Shown one piece after another: positions 8,459 through 18,291 of a stretch of DNA of 64,000 nt. The position numbers and the translations under genes are program-made. Below the pieces are notes generated by a model, which worked only from the letters and a program-made list of their open reading frames with translations, searched no databases and was not told the origin of the DNA. Source of the stretch: Caulobacter vibrioides (lineage in GTDB: Bacteria; Pseudomonadota; Alphaproteobacteria; Caulobacterales; Caulobacteraceae); assembly GCF_002310375.3 (NCBI RefSeq), contig NZ_CP023315.3, forward strand, positions 2,232,001 through 2,296,000. Reading direction: 5' to 3'. The stretch's first letter is position 1, and every line of letters begins with the position of its first letter.

Positions 8459-9940
8459 TCAGCCTTCGTAGGCGTCGGCGACCAAGCGGTTCAGCAGACG
8501 CACGCCGAAGCCCACCGCACCGTCCGGCACGGTCGGGTCGGCCGACGGCTTCTTCCAGGCCACCGACGCGATGTCGAGGTGGGCCCACGGCACGCCGTTG
8601 ACGAAGCGCTGCAGGAACAGCCCGGCCGTGATCGAACCGGCCGGACGCCCGCCGATGTTCTTCATGTCGGCGATCGGGCTTTCGATCTGCTTCTCATAGG
8701 CGGCCGGCAGCGGGAGGCGCCACAGCGTCTCGCGTTCGGCCTTGCCGGCGCTGAGAAGTTTCTCTGACAAGCCGTCGTTATTGCTGAACAAACCGGCGTA
8801 GTCATGGCCGAGAGAAATGATGATCGCGCCGGTCAGGGTGGCCAGGTCGATCATGAACTGGGGCTTGAAGCGCTCCTGCGTGTACCAAAGCGCGTCGGCC
8901 AGCACGAGGCGGCCCTCGGCGTCGGTATTGATCACCTCGATGGTCTGGCCCGACATCGAGGTGACCACATCGCCCGGACGCTGGGCGTTGCCGTCGGGCA
9001 TGTTCTCGACGAGGCCCAGCACGCCGATGGCGTTGACCTTGGCCTTGCGGCCGGCCAGGGCGTGCATGACGCCGGCCACGGCGGCCGCGCCGCCCATGTC
9101 CCACTTCATGTCTTCCATGCCGTCGGCCGGCTTGATCGAGATGCCGCCGGTGTCAAAGGTGACGCCCTTGCCGACGAAGGCGATCGGCTGGGCCGACTTA
9201 TCGGCGGCGCCCATCCACTTCATGATGACAAGCTGGCTCTCGCGGCGACTGCCCTGCCCCACGCCCAGCAGGCTGCCCATGCCCAGCTTGGCCATCTCGG
9301 CCTCGCCCAGGATCTCGACCTCCAGGCCCAGACTCTCCAGGCCCTTGGCGCGGGCGGCGAACTCTTCGGGGTGCAGGATATTGGCGGGCTCGGAAACGAG
9401 GTCGCGGCTGAACACGATCGCATCGGCCAGGGCCGCCAGCGGCTCGTAGGCCTTCTGGGCCTTGACCGGATCGGCGGCGGCGATCTTGACCACCTGCACC
9501 GAGGGCTTCTTCTCGGCCTTCTCGGTGGTGCGATACTTGTCGAAGCGGTAGGCGGCCAGGCGCGCGCCGAAGGCCGCGCGGGCGGCGGTCTCGGCGTCGG
9601 CGCCGAGCTTAAGCACCAGCTCGACGACGCCGGAGGTCTTCACGGCCTGGAATGCCGACGCGGCGGCCAGCTCGATCGCCTCAGGCTCGACCGCGCCCGA
9701 ACCATCGACGCCGATCAGAACGACACGCGCGGCTTCAAGACCGTTCGGCGCGACGAGGTCGAGGGTCTGCCCCTTGGCGCCGGTGAAGCGACCGCCGGCG
9801 ATCGCGCGCGCCAGGGCGCCGCCCGTCGCCTCGTTGGCCGCACGGGCTTCCGGCGACAGGGCCGCGCCTTCGTGAGCCAGGACCGCGAGGGCGGCGGTGG
9901 CGCCGGCCTGGGTGTCGACGGGAACGAACTCGATACGCAT
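8459..9940 (-). CDS. pepA: Leucyl aminopeptidase (M17)
   Basis: A 493-residue cytosolic M17 aminopeptidase that removes N-terminal residues using two metal ions. The family signature NTDAEGRLVLADALWYT is intact, as are the upstream metal-binding segment VGKGVTFDTGGISIKP (Lys and Asp) and the DMGGAAAVAGVMHAL region. The N-terminal Macro-like domain occupies roughly residues 1-165. Start ATG 9940 is chosen since MRIEFVPVD is the natural family N-terminus; an upstream extension of 13 residues is not protein-like. The gene is divergent from lptF across 227 bp, an order seen in many proteobacteria (pepA/lptFG). It probably heads the pepA-holC operon. Confidence 0.96.
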   Translation of the reverse strand: MRIEFVPVDTQAGATAALAVLAHEGAALSPEARAANEATGGALARAIAGGRFTGAKGQTLDLVAPNGLEAARVVLIGVDGSGAVEPEAIELAAASAFQAVKTSGVVELVLKLGADAETAARAAFGARLAAYRFDKYRTTEKAEKKPSVQVVKIAAADPVKAQKAYEPLAALADAIVFSRDLVSEPANILHPEEFAARAKGLESLGLEVEILGEAEMAKLGMGSLLGVGQGSRRESQLVIMKWMGAADKSAQPIAFVGKGVTFDTGGISIKPADGMEDMKWDMGGAAAVAGVMHALAGRKAKVNAIGVLGLVENMPDGNAQRPGDVVTSMSGQTIEVINTDAEGRLVLADALWYTQERFKPQFMIDLATLTGAIIISLGHDYAGLFSNNDGLSEKLLSAGKAERETLWRLPLPAAYEKQIESPIADMKNIGGRPAGSITAGLFLQRFVNGVPWAHLDIASVAWKKPSADPTVPDGAVGFGVRLLNRLVADAYEG

Positions 9941-10167
9941 GCCGCGCTCCTGCAAAATGGGCGACCGTGAGCGGCGCATCGGACCGCGCGCCGCCTCTTC
10001 TCATCAAGGCGGCATAGTCCAATGCCGCGCCTTAGAAAAGGCTCCGTTCGGCTCCACTCGAGACAGCCAAGTCAGGTCCCCGGTTGTGCTGGCGTTAAGC
10101 CCCCGTGTAGAACGGCGCATCTTCGGGGTTCGTCCCACGAATCCATAAGCCCCGATCCCCCGACTTC

Positions 10168-11307
10168 ATGCGCCTCATTGAACGCTATCTCTTCCGGCAG
10201 TTGCTAGGCCCGACGCTTCTGGCGACTGCGGCTCTGGTGGCGCTCGCCTTGCTGGCCCGCAGCCTGTCGGAGTTCGACGTGCTGGTGGAGCAGCGCCAGA
10301 GCGCGATGGTCTTCCTGAAGATCATCCTTCTGGCCCTGCCCCAGCTGCTAGGCATCATGATGCCGCTGGCCCTGTTCGTCGCCGCCCTGGTGGCGCTGAA
10401 CCGACTGCACACCGAACAGGAGATCGTGGTCTGTTTCGCGGGCGGCATGAGTCGCTGGCGAGTCATTTCGCCGGCCATGCGGCTGGCGATCCTGGCGGCG
10501 ATCATCTCGCTGGTCTCGGGCTTGTGGCTGCAGCCCTGGAGCGCGCGCCAGATCCGCGAGACGGCCTTCCAGATCAAGACTGACGTCGCCTCGACTCTGG
10601 TCCAGCCGGGCCAGTTCACCGAGCCAGGACCGGGGCTGACCGTCTACGCCCAGTCGATCGACCGCGACAACAAGATCCAGAACCTGTTCATCCACCAGGA
10701 ACTGCCCAACGGCGCGGCGTCGACCTATTCGTCGCGCGAGGCCGAGATCGCCACCCGCAAGGGTGAGCCGGTGCTGATCATGCGCCATGGCAGCAACCAG
10801 CAATTCTCGCGCAATGGCGTGCTCCAGTACACGTCCTTCGACGAGTACACCTTCGACCTGTCCAGCCTGTTCCACAGCGACGAGCTGCTGCACTACAAGA
10901 TCGCCGACCGTTATCCGCACGAGCTGTTTTTTCCGGACCTGACCCAGGAGTGGGAGCAGCGAAACAAGGACAAGCTCCTGGCCGAGGGCCATTCGCGGTT
11001 CGCGGGCCCGCTCTACAACATCGCGCTGATGAGCATGGCCCTGGCGGCCGTGCTGGGCGGCTCGTTCAGCCGGATGGGCTATGGCAGGCGCATCGCCGCC
11101 GTCGGCGCGGCCGCCGCCATTGTGCGTATCGTCGGGTTCGGGGTGCAGGCCGCGTGCGAGGACGATCCCTGGCTCAACATGCTGCAGTACGTCGTGCCGC
11201 TGGCCGCGACGGGCTGGGCGATGTCGCAGATCTTCCGCCAGAAGGTCTCGTCCCGACGCGGGACGAAGCCGGCCGCCGCCGCGCCGGCCCTTTCGGGAGC
11301 GGCGTGA
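10168..11307 (+). CDS. lptF: LPS export ABC transporter permease LptF
   Basis: A 379-residue inner-membrane permease of the LptF/LptG (YjgP/YjgQ) family. With LptG and the ATPase LptB it extracts LPS from the inner membrane. Visible are an N-terminal amphipathic and TM segment (MRLIERYLFRQLLGPTLLATAAL), two further TM segments before residue 125, a large periplasmic beta-jellyroll region (about 130-275), and three C-terminal TM segments. The TEQEIVVCFAGGMS loop is the conserved cytoplasmic coupling region. The stop overlaps the ATG of lptG by one base, so the two are translationally coupled. A possible housekeeping promoter (TTGTGC at 10084, TGTAGAAC about 15 bases later) lies upstream. Confidence 0.94.
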   Translation: MRLIERYLFRQLLGPTLLATAALVALALLARSLSEFDVLVEQRQSAMVFLKIILLALPQLLGIMMPLALFVAALVALNRLHTEQEIVVCFAGGMSRWRVISPAMRLAILAAIISLVSGLWLQPWSARQIRETAFQIKTDVASTLVQPGQFTEPGPGLTVYAQSIDRDNKIQNLFIHQELPNGAASTYSSREAEIATRKGEPVLIMRHGSNQQFSRNGVLQYTSFDEYTFDLSSLFHSDELLHYKIADRYPHELFFPDLTQEWEQRNKDKLLAEGHSRFAGPLYNIALMSMALAAVLGGSFSRMGYGRRIAAVGAAAAIVRIVGFGVQAACEDDPWLNMLQYVVPLAATGWAMSQIFRQKVSSRRGTKPAAAAPALSGAA

Positions 11308-12410
11308 TGCTGACCATGGGCATGCTCGAACGCTACGTGCTCAAGCGGACCATGGGCGCGCTGGTCGGCGCCCTGGCGGTGCTGGGCGCGATGGTGATGC
11401 TGATCGCGTTCGTGGACATCGCGCGCAACGTGGGCACGCGCGCCGACGCCAGCTTCCTGCGCCTGCTGTATCTGACCGTCCTGCAGGCCCCGGCGACCAT
11501 CCTGGTGCTGGCGCCTTTCGTCTTCCTGTTCGGCACCATGTGGGCGTTCGTCGAGCTGAACCGCCGCAGCGAGCTGATCGCCATGCGCGCGGCCGGGATC
11601 TCGGCCTGGCGGTTCATCATGCCGGCGGCCGCCGCGTCTTTCGTCATCGGCCTCTTGACGATCACCCTGCTCAATCCGCTGACCACGGCGATGACGGCCA
11701 AGTTCGAGACCGAGCGCGACCGCACGATGAACGGCTATCTGAAGGACGCGCCCAAGGGGACGTGGCTGCGCCAGGGCGACGACAAGACCCAGATCGTAAT
11801 CCGCGCCCGTGCGCGGGAGCTCGTGGACGGCTCGGTGCGTCTGCGCGGGGTGTCGCTGTTTGTCTACACGCTGAACGCCAAGGGTGTGATGGACTTCACC
11901 CGCCGGATCGAGGCCAACGAGGCGCGCCTGGAGCCTGGATTCTGGCGGCTGAGCGGCGTTCGCGAAGCCACGCCCGGCGCCGGCGCCATTCGCTCCGACA
12001 GCCTGTCCATTCCGTCCAACCTCGACGACCGCACCGCGTCGGAGCGCTTTAACACCCCGCAAGCGGTGGCGTTGTGGCGCCTGCCCGCCACGATCCAGCG
12101 CACCGAGGACGCCGGCTTCTCTGCAGCGCCCTTCAAGCTGCGCCTTCAGCAGGATCTGGCGACGCCGCTGCTCTTTGCGGCCATGTCGGTACTGGCGGCG
12201 GCCTTTTCGTTGCGCCTGATGCGCCTGGGGGGCCTGGCCACGCTGGCCGGGTCGGGCGTCGCCCTGGGCTTTGGATTCTTTTTCTTCAACGAGCTGTGCA
12301 GCACATTGGGTAAGGCCGACGTTCTGGCCCCGTTCATCGCTGCCTGGACCCCGCCGGCCATCGCGCTTTTGGTGGGCTTCACTTTGCTTTGCTATACGGA
12401 AGATGGGTGA
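11307..12410 (+). CDS. lptG: LPS export ABC transporter permease LptG
   Basis: A 367-residue partner of LptF with the same topology: TM segments near residues 15-40, 55-80 and 100-120, a periplasmic domain of about 140 residues, and three TM segments after residue 270. The cytoplasmic coupling helix ELNRRSELIAMRAAGISAWRF is the most conserved part. The ATG at 11307 shares a base with the lptF stop; in-frame ATGs at 11316 and 11322 are alternatives, and the last begins at MLERYVLKRT, which aligns best with the family. The next gene, lptD, starts 23 bases after the stop, so inner- and outer-membrane LPS transport parts are encoded together. Confidence 0.94.
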   Translation: MLTMGMLERYVLKRTMGALVGALAVLGAMVMLIAFVDIARNVGTRADASFLRLLYLTVLQAPATILVLAPFVFLFGTMWAFVELNRRSELIAMRAAGISAWRFIMPAAAASFVIGLLTITLLNPLTTAMTAKFETERDRTMNGYLKDAPKGTWLRQGDDKTQIVIRARARELVDGSVRLRGVSLFVYTLNAKGVMDFTRRIEANEARLEPGFWRLSGVREATPGAGAIRSDSLSIPSNLDDRTASERFNTPQAVALWRLPATIQRTEDAGFSAAPFKLRLQQDLATPLLFAAMSVLAAAFSLRLMRLGGLATLAGSGVALGFGFFFFNELCSTLGKADVLAPFIAAWTPPAIALLVGFTLLCYTEDG

Positions 12411-12432
12411 GTCATTGTTTCCAGGGTCGTCC

Positions 12433-14835
12433 ATGACTGAAACGCGCGCCAGCGTCCCGTCCGCCTGCCGCCTGCTGCTGATGAGCGGTGCGGGTTGGCT
12501 GGCGCTGGCCTGCGCCGGCGCGGCCCACGCCCAGCAGAGCCTCGCGACCATCCCCGCGACGCCCGTTGTCAAAGCCGCGCCCTCCGACGGGCTGGGCGAC
12601 GACGGCTACTATCTGGAATCGGACCTTCTGATCCGAGACGAAAAGAACCAGATCATCACCGCCGAGGGATCGGTCGAAGCCCGCTATCAGGGCCGCACCG
12701 TTCGTGCGGATAAGGTGGTCTACGACAGCAAGACCGGCGCGATCACGGCGGACGGCAATGTCCAGCTGATCAATCCCGACGGCACGGCCGAGTTCGCCGA
12801 CCATCTGGAGCTCGATCGGGACATGAAGGCCGGCTTCGCGCGTAATTTCGCGGCCCGCCTCGAGCAGAACATGAAGGTCGCGGCCGCCAGCGCCGTTCGC
12901 CGCAACGAGAACATCCAGGAACTGAACAAGGCGATCTATACGCCCTGCGAGGTCTGCGCCGAGAACCCCACGCCGACGTGGTCGGTCGCCGCCGACAAGA
13001 TCGTTCAGGATAAGCCCAAGCAGCTCATCTACTACAAGAACGCGGTCATCCGCATGTGGGGCGCGCCGGTGCTCTACCTGCCGCTGTTCTGGCACCCGGA
13101 CCCGCAGGCCAAGCGGAGCTCAGGCTTCCTGGCCCCCAAGCTCGACTTCTCCAAGGGCCGTGGTGTTTCTTACAACCAGCCCTACTACCATGTGATCTCG
13201 CCCTCGTCGGACGTGATCGTGGCTCCGCAGATCAATAGCCGGGTCAATCCGTTCCTGAACGTGAACTATCGCAAGCGCTTTTACTCGGGGATGCTCGAGG
13301 CGCGCGGTGGCTTCACCTACGACAAGGAATTCGACATCAAGGGCGATCGCTTCGGCGAGGAGACCTTCCGCAGCTATATTCTGGCGAACGGCAAGTTCGA
13401 CATCGACCAGCACTGGAAGTGGGGCTTCTCGGCCGAGCGCGTGTCGGACGCCCTGCTCTTCGACAAGTACAAGGTCAACGACGTCTACCAACAGCGCGGC
13501 CTGTTCACGAGCGACGATCACCGCCTGGTCTCGCAGCTCTATGCGACGCGTCAGGCGCAACGGTCGTGGTTCTCGGTGTCGGCGGTTTCGGTGCAGGGCC
13601 TGCGCGTCGTGGGCATCAACGCCGCCACCAACGCGGCGAACGCCTTCGAGAACAGCGGCGCGTTTCCGCTGATCGGCCCACTGGTCGAGGCCCGTTGGGA
13701 GCCGCAAAGCCCCGTGCTCGGCGGACGGCTGCGTCTGCAGGGCTCCGGCGTGATGCTGAACCGCTCGGAGTCGCAATACGGCGAAGCGCCCTATTTCCTG
13801 GGCGCCTACAAGGGCCAGAACGGCGTCGACTCCAGCCGCGCCAGCGTCAAGGCCGATTGGCGAGCCAGCAACATTATCGGTCCGGGCCTGAAGGTCTCGC
13901 CGTTCGCGCAGGCGCGCGGCGACGCCTACGCCATCAAGACCTACGTGACCCCGGCCGCTCGCGCCCTTGGCGATGACTCCAAGGAAACCTACACCCGGGC
14001 GCTGGGTGTCGGCGGCGTCGACTTCAGCCTGCCCTTCTACAAGCCTCTCAAGAGCGGCGGCAGCGTGGTCCTGGAGCCGTTGGCGCAGGTGGCCGTCGGC
14101 TCCGACAGCTCGCGCGTCCCGGTGGTCGTGGCCCGAGATGGCACTAAGCGCTACCTCTACAACGAAGACAGCGCGACCCTGGAATTCGACGAGACCAACC
14201 TGTTCCAGGCGAACAAGTCGCCGGGCTTTGATCTCTACGAAGGCGGCCAGCGCCTGAACGTCGGCGGCCGCGCGACCTATGCGCGCCCTGACGGCCGGGG
14301 TGGCAGCATTCTGGTGGGCCGCAGCTTCCGGTCGGAGTTTGATCCGCTCCTGCCCACGCGCACCGGCCTGCAGACCAAGTCTTCCGACTGGATCGTCGTG
14401 GCCACGGTCACGCCGGTTCGCGGTATCAACGCCTTCGTCCGCACGCGCCTCGACTCCGAGACCCAGGAGATCCACCGGATCGAAACGGGCGTCGACGCCT
14501 TCACCAAGCGCGGCGGCGGCTCGATTCGGTATCTGAAGGACGAGCTGGACGCCAACGGCAACCGCCAGGAGAACCTCGAAGCGCGCGGCGAGTTGAAACT
14601 CACCAGCCGTTTCTCGCTGACCGCGTTTGGGCAACGCGACATGGTGGAAGGCGTCTGGCGGCGCCGCGACTTGGGCGTCGCGTACCAGGACGACTGCATT
14701 CGCATCGACGTCATCTACCAGCAGGAAGACCGCTACGCCTCGACGGTGAGCGGCCTGCGGCTGCAACCTGATCGAACGATCGTCTTCCGCCTAACCCTCG
14801 CCACATTGGGTGATACAGGGTACAGCAGCAAGTAA
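12433..14835 (+). CDS. lptD: LPS assembly outer-membrane protein LptD
   Basis: An 800-residue LptD/OstA. The signal peptide runs to about residue 36 (ACAGAAHAQQ). Residues 60-180 form the OstA/LptA-like jellyroll (EGSVEARYQGRTVRADKVVYDSKTG region) that receives LPS across the periplasm, and the remainder is the 26-strand beta barrel that inserts LPS into the outer leaflet. The CEVC pair near residue 170 lies between these, in the place of disulfide cysteines in LptD; the C-terminal barrel cysteine in YQDDCIRIDV could be their partner. Start ATG 12433 gives a good signal peptide; a longer frame back to 12271 overlaps lptG. It is followed by surA, the chaperone that helps LptD fold in other bacteria. 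Confidence 0.94.
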   Translation: MTETRASVPSACRLLLMSGAGWLALACAGAAHAQQSLATIPATPVVKAAPSDGLGDDGYYLESDLLIRDEKNQIITAEGSVEARYQGRTVRADKVVYDSKTGAITADGNVQLINPDGTAEFADHLELDRDMKAGFARNFAARLEQNMKVAAASAVRRNENIQELNKAIYTPCEVCAENPTPTWSVAADKIVQDKPKQLIYYKNAVIRMWGAPVLYLPLFWHPDPQAKRSSGFLAPKLDFSKGRGVSYNQPYYHVISPSSDVIVAPQINSRVNPFLNVNYRKRFYSGMLEARGGFTYDKEFDIKGDRFGEETFRSYILANGKFDIDQHWKWGFSAERVSDALLFDKYKVNDVYQQRGLFTSDDHRLVSQLYATRQAQRSWFSVSAVSVQGLRVVGINAATNAANAFENSGAFPLIGPLVEARWEPQSPVLGGRLRLQGSGVMLNRSESQYGEAPYFLGAYKGQNGVDSSRASVKADWRASNIIGPGLKVSPFAQARGDAYAIKTYVTPAARALGDDSKETYTRALGVGGVDFSLPFYKPLKSGGSVVLEPLAQVAVGSDSSRVPVVVARDGTKRYLYNEDSATLEFDETNLFQANKSPGFDLYEGGQRLNVGGRATYARPDGRGGSILVGRSFRSEFDPLLPTRTGLQTKSSDWIVVATVTPVRGINAFVRTRLDSETQEIHRIETGVDAFTKRGGGSIRYLKDELDANGNRQENLEARGELKLTSRFSLTAFGQRDMVEGVWRRRDLGVAYQDDCIRIDVIYQQEDRYASTVSGLRLQPDRTIVFRLTLATLGDTGYSSK

Positions 14836-14958
14836 GTGACCGCGCTTGGGGGGCGTGCGGGCGGACCCGCAGGCCACACAAGCGCGACTATCGGGGGCGG
14901 CGTCCGCAAGGAACGCCGGTTGGGCGATCGTCGCCACCGAGACTGTGATAATCGACCG

Positions 14959-14974
14959 CGCTCCGAAAGGAGCG
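14959..14974 (+). promoter_or_regulatory. GNRA-loop hairpin in the surA leader
   Basis: CGCTCC, GAAA, GGAGCG make a perfect 6-bp hairpin 27 bases before the surA start, within the 166-bp lptD-surA gap. It has no T-run, so it is more likely an RNA processing or stability element than a terminator. Confidence 0.4.
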
Positions 14975-15001
14975 GCTGGGCCTAGAGGAACGACACTATC
15001 C

Positions 15002-16357
15002 ATGCGGTCTGCGCGTAGCGTGACGACTTTCGCGGCCGGCGCCGCGTCCATCCTCGCCCTGACCGTGGCGAGCCTCGGCGCGCCCGCTATGGCGCAGCAA
15101 CAGGCGCCGGCTGAGGCCGCCCCGCCCGCGGCCCAGGCGCCCGCGCCGGCGGCCCCGCAGCCGCTATCCGAAAGCGTCGCCGCTGTCGTCAACGACGACA
15201 TCATCTCGAGCTACGACCTGATGCAGCGCATGCGCCTGCTGATGGCGACCTCGGGCATGCAGCCCACCCAGGAGAACCTGCCCCAGATCGAACAGGAGGC
15301 CCTGCGCTCCCTGATCGACGAGCGCCTGCAGATGCAGGAGCTCAAGCGGGTCGAAAAGCAGCAGAAGATCACGATCATCTCGACCGACAAGGAGGTCGAA
15401 GAACAGATCGGCGATATCGCGCAATCCAACCGGCTGCAGCCGGACCAGTTGAAGCAACAGTTGGTGGCGCAGGGCATCGGTCTGGACACCTGGCGCGCCC
15501 AGCTGCGGGCCGAGTCCAGCTGGCAATCCTGGATCCAAGGCCGCTATGGCTCGCGGCTTCGGATCGGCGAAGACCAGATCAAGGCCTATCAGCGCCGCCT
15601 GGCGGACGCAGCCGCCAAGCCGCAATATCAGATCAGCGAAGTCTTCCTCGACTCCGCCCGGGTCGGCGGCATGGAAGTGGCTGTGAACGGCGCGAGCCAG
15701 CTGATCAGCCAAATGCAACAGGGCGCGCCCTTCGCGGCCGTCGCCCGCCAGTTCTCGGGCTCGGCCACGGCGGCCAATGGCGGCGAAGTGGGCTGGGTCA
15801 GCCAGGGCGAGATGCCGGCCGAGGTCGACGCCGCGCTTGAGCAACTGCGCCCGGGTCAGCTGTCGGTCCCAATCCAGGTCAAGGACGGCGTCTACATCAT
15901 CTATCTTCGCGACAAGCGCGCCGGCTCCAAGACCGCCATTGTCGACCTCAAGCAGGTGGCCGCGCCGCTGGCGGCGGACGCCACCCCGGCCCAGGTCGAC
16001 GCCGCGACCAAGCTGTTGAACGATCTGAAGCCCAAGATCACCAGCTGCCAGACGCTGGAAGCCACGGCCGGCAAGGTCGACGGACTGGTCGCAGGCGACC
16101 TCGGCGAGGCGGAGATCACCGACCTCGCCCCGGCCTTCCAGGAAGCGGCCAACAAGCTCGAGATGGGCCAGGTTTCAGACCCGATCCGCACCGACGCCGG
16201 CCTGCACCTGATCGCGGTGTGCGGCAAGCGCCAGGGCGGCGCCAACGCCCCGACGCATGACCAGATCGAGAACCGTCTGCGCGGCCAGCAACTGGCCCTG
16301 ATCGCCAAGCGCTATCTTCGCGACCTGCGCAACCAGGCGACCATCGAAACCCGGTGA
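15002..16357 (+). CDS. surA: SurA-like periplasmic chaperone / peptidyl-prolyl isomerase
   Basis: A 451-residue exported protein. The signal peptide ends near residue 31 (GAPAMAQQQ), followed by an Ala/Pro-rich linker. The SurA N-terminal chaperone domain begins at SESVAAVVNDDIISSYDL, and a parvulin PPIase domain covers about residues 215-315 (QISEVFLDSA ... GGEVGWVSQGEMP ... GVYIIYLRDKR). A second, more divergent parvulin-like domain follows (LEMGQVSDPIRTDAGLHLIAV). It would fold outer-membrane proteins in the periplasm. Start ATG 15002 follows an AGAGGAACG ribosome-binding site; the longer frame to 14846 lacks a signal peptide. Its stop overlaps the pdxA GTG by four bases. Confidence 0.92.
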   Translation: MRSARSVTTFAAGAASILALTVASLGAPAMAQQQAPAEAAPPAAQAPAPAAPQPLSESVAAVVNDDIISSYDLMQRMRLLMATSGMQPTQENLPQIEQEALRSLIDERLQMQELKRVEKQQKITIISTDKEVEEQIGDIAQSNRLQPDQLKQQLVAQGIGLDTWRAQLRAESSWQSWIQGRYGSRLRIGEDQIKAYQRRLADAAAKPQYQISEVFLDSARVGGMEVAVNGASQLISQMQQGAPFAAVARQFSGSATAANGGEVGWVSQGEMPAEVDAALEQLRPGQLSVPIQVKDGVYIIYLRDKRAGSKTAIVDLKQVAAPLAADATPAQVDAATKLLNDLKPKITSCQTLEATAGKVDGLVAGDLGEAEITDLAPAFQEAANKLEMGQVSDPIRTDAGLHLIAVCGKRQGGANAPTHDQIENRLRGQQLALIAKRYLRDLRNQATIETR

Positions 16358-17355
16358 CGTCGCGCCCCCTCGCCATCAGCGCCGGGGATCCGGCCGGCGT
16401 CGGCGCGGAGATCATCGCGAAAGCCTGGCGCGCGCTGCGCCATGAGGGGCCTGCGTTTGTCGTGATCGGCGACGCGCAGCTTCTGGCCTCGGCCGGCGGC
16501 GGCGTGAAGGTGCGGGCCATCACCCGACCGCAGGAGGCCGCCCAGGTCTTCGCCGACGCCCTGCCCGTGATCGATATCCCCCTGCTCTCGCCGGTGGTCT
16601 CTGGTCGCCCCTCGCCTAGCCATGCGCCTCAGATCATCCGCTGGATCGAGACCGGGGTGGGGCTGGCGCTCTCCGGAGCGGTCAGCGGTCTGGTCACCGC
16701 GCCGATCGCCAAGGCTCCGCTCTACGAGGCCGGCTTCCAGTTTCCCGGCCATACCGAGTTCCTGGCGGAGTTGACCGCTGCGGCGGGCATGGAGGGCGCG
16801 CGGGGCCCCGTGATGATGCTGGCCGCCGGCGACCTGCGCGCCACGCTGGTGACCATCCACACGGCCTTGAGCAAGGTTCCCTCCGCACTGAGCCTCGAGG
16901 CCATCGTCAACGCCGGCCTGGTCACCGCCCAGGCCCTGCGCCGGGATTTCGGGATCGCCGCGCCGCGCCTGGCGGTCGCCGCGCTGAACCCGCACGCCGG
17001 AGAAGGCGGCGCCCTGGGTCGCGAGGAGATCGAGATCATCGAACCGGCGGTGAGCGCCCTGCGAAATCTCGGCGTCGAGGCGTCAGGTCCCTCGCCCGCA
17101 GACACCCTGTTCCATCCCGAGGCCCGCACGCGCTACGACGGCGTGCTGTGCATGTATCACGACCAGGCGCTGATCCCAGTGAAGATGCTGGACTTCTGGG
17201 GCGGCGTGAACATCACGCTGGGCCTGCCGATCGTACGGACCTCGCCCGATCACGGCACCGGCTTCGACATCGCTGGACGCGGGATCGCCCGGCCCGATAG
17301 CCTGATCGCCGCCATCAAGCTGGCGGCCGACATCGCCGCCCGTCGCCGCGCTTAA
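16354..17355 (+). CDS. pdxA: 4-hydroxythreonine-4-phosphate dehydrogenase
   Basis: A 333-residue PdxA of the vitamin B6 pathway, which oxidises 4-phosphohydroxy-threonine with NAD+; the product condenses with deoxyxylulose phosphate through PdxJ. Family features are the N-terminal ISAGDPAGVGAEII, the FPGHTEFLAEL metal-binding histidine, the AALNPHAGEGG motif with another metal histidine, and the DTLFHPEARTRYDGVLCMYHDQALIPVK block. The GTG at 16354 overlaps the surA stop (GTGA), indicating translational coupling. The surA-pdxA-rsmA order is conserved in proteobacteria. Confidence 0.96.
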   Translation: MTSRPLAISAGDPAGVGAEIIAKAWRALRHEGPAFVVIGDAQLLASAGGGVKVRAITRPQEAAQVFADALPVIDIPLLSPVVSGRPSPSHAPQIIRWIETGVGLALSGAVSGLVTAPIAKAPLYEAGFQFPGHTEFLAELTAAAGMEGARGPVMMLAAGDLRATLVTIHTALSKVPSALSLEAIVNAGLVTAQALRRDFGIAAPRLAVAALNPHAGEGGALGREEIEIIEPAVSALRNLGVEASGPSPADTLFHPEARTRYDGVLCMYHDQALIPVKMLDFWGGVNITLGLPIVRTSPDHGTGFDIAGRGIARPDSLIAAIKLAADIAARRRA

Positions 17356-17397
17356 AAACGCCTGTTCCCTGTCGGATAAGCAGGTGGGAGATACGAG

Positions 17398-18228
17398 ATG
17401 AGCCTGGCCGATCTGCCGCCCCTGCGCGAGGCCCTGGAACGCCACGACCTGATGGCGCGCAAGAGCTTTGGTCAGCACTTCCTGCTGGACCTGAACGTCA
17501 CCCGGAAGATCGCGCGCCTCGCCCAGATCGGCGAAGGCGACACCGTGGTTGAAGTCGGCCCCGGCCCTGGCGGCCTGACCCGCGCCCTGCTCGAGACCGG
17601 CGCCAAGGTTGTGGCGATCGAAAAGGATAGCCGCTTCCTGCCCCTGCTGGCCGAGGTGGCCGAGGTCGCTGAAGGGCGCCTGGAGCTTGTCGAAGGCGAC
17701 GCCCTGAAGGTCGACGCCGCCCAGGCGGCGGGCGGCGCGGCCCACGTCGTCTCGAACCTGCCCTACAATGTCGGAACCCAGTTGCTGATCAACTGGCTGA
17801 CCGGTCCGTTCCGTCCGCTGTCGATGACCCTGATGTTCCAGAAGGAGGTCGCCGACCGCATCGTGGCCCAGCCGGACGATGATGCGTACGGGCGCCTGGC
17901 CGTGATCAGCCAGACCCTGTGCGAAGCCAGGACCGTCATGGACCTGCCCGCCAAGGCCTTCACGCCCCCGCCCAAGGTCGCCTCGGCCGTGGTTCGCCTG
18001 ACCCCCAGGGCCGACCCGCCGCCGGCGGACGTCGTCGCAGCGCTGGAGCGCGTGACCGCCGCCGCCTTTGGCCAGAGACGCAAGATGCTGCGGTCCAGCC
18101 TGAAGGCGCTGGGCGGGGCGGAGCTCTGCGAGCGCGCGGGCGTCAGCCCAGACGCGCGCGCCGAGGTGATCGATCTCGCGGGCTTCCTGGCCCTGGCCGA
18201 AGCGACGCTGAACAGTCCGGCGGGCTGA
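17398..18228 (+). CDS. rsmA: 16S rRNA (adenine(1518)-N(6)/adenine(1519)-N(6))-dimethyltransferase
   Basis: A 276-residue KsgA/RsmA, which dimethylates two adjacent adenosines in the 3' hairpin of 16S rRNA during small-subunit maturation. The N-terminal KSFGQHFLLDLNV motif, SAM-binding VVEVGPGPGGLTRALLE, the IEKDSRFLP acidic loop and the catalytic NLPYNVGTQLL motif are all present in order, with the C-terminal helical domain after residue 190. GGGAG lies ten bases before the ATG. It follows pdxA after 42 bases on the same strand and is likely in the same operon. Confidence 0.97.
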   Translation: MSLADLPPLREALERHDLMARKSFGQHFLLDLNVTRKIARLAQIGEGDTVVEVGPGPGGLTRALLETGAKVVAIEKDSRFLPLLAEVAEVAEGRLELVEGDALKVDAAQAAGGAAHVVSNLPYNVGTQLLINWLTGPFRPLSMTLMFQKEVADRIVAQPDDDAYGRLAVISQTLCEARTVMDLPAKAFTPPPKVASAVVRLTPRADPPPADVVAALERVTAAAFGQRRKMLRSSLKALGGAELCERAGVSPDARAEVIDLAGFLALAEATLNSPAG

Positions 18229-18291
18229 GCGCTTTCAGCTCCGGTTCATCCACGGCGCCGCTTGATGGCCTGGCAAGCCGAGGAGACCGCC

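Noticed and set aside
8804..9970. Plus-strand open frame of 388 residues
   Set aside because: Antisense to pepA; no motif.
11079..12572. Minus-strand open frame of 497 residues
   Set aside because: Antisense to lptF and lptG; composition not protein-like.
13120..14766. Minus-strand open frame of 548 residues
   Set aside because: Antisense to lptD.
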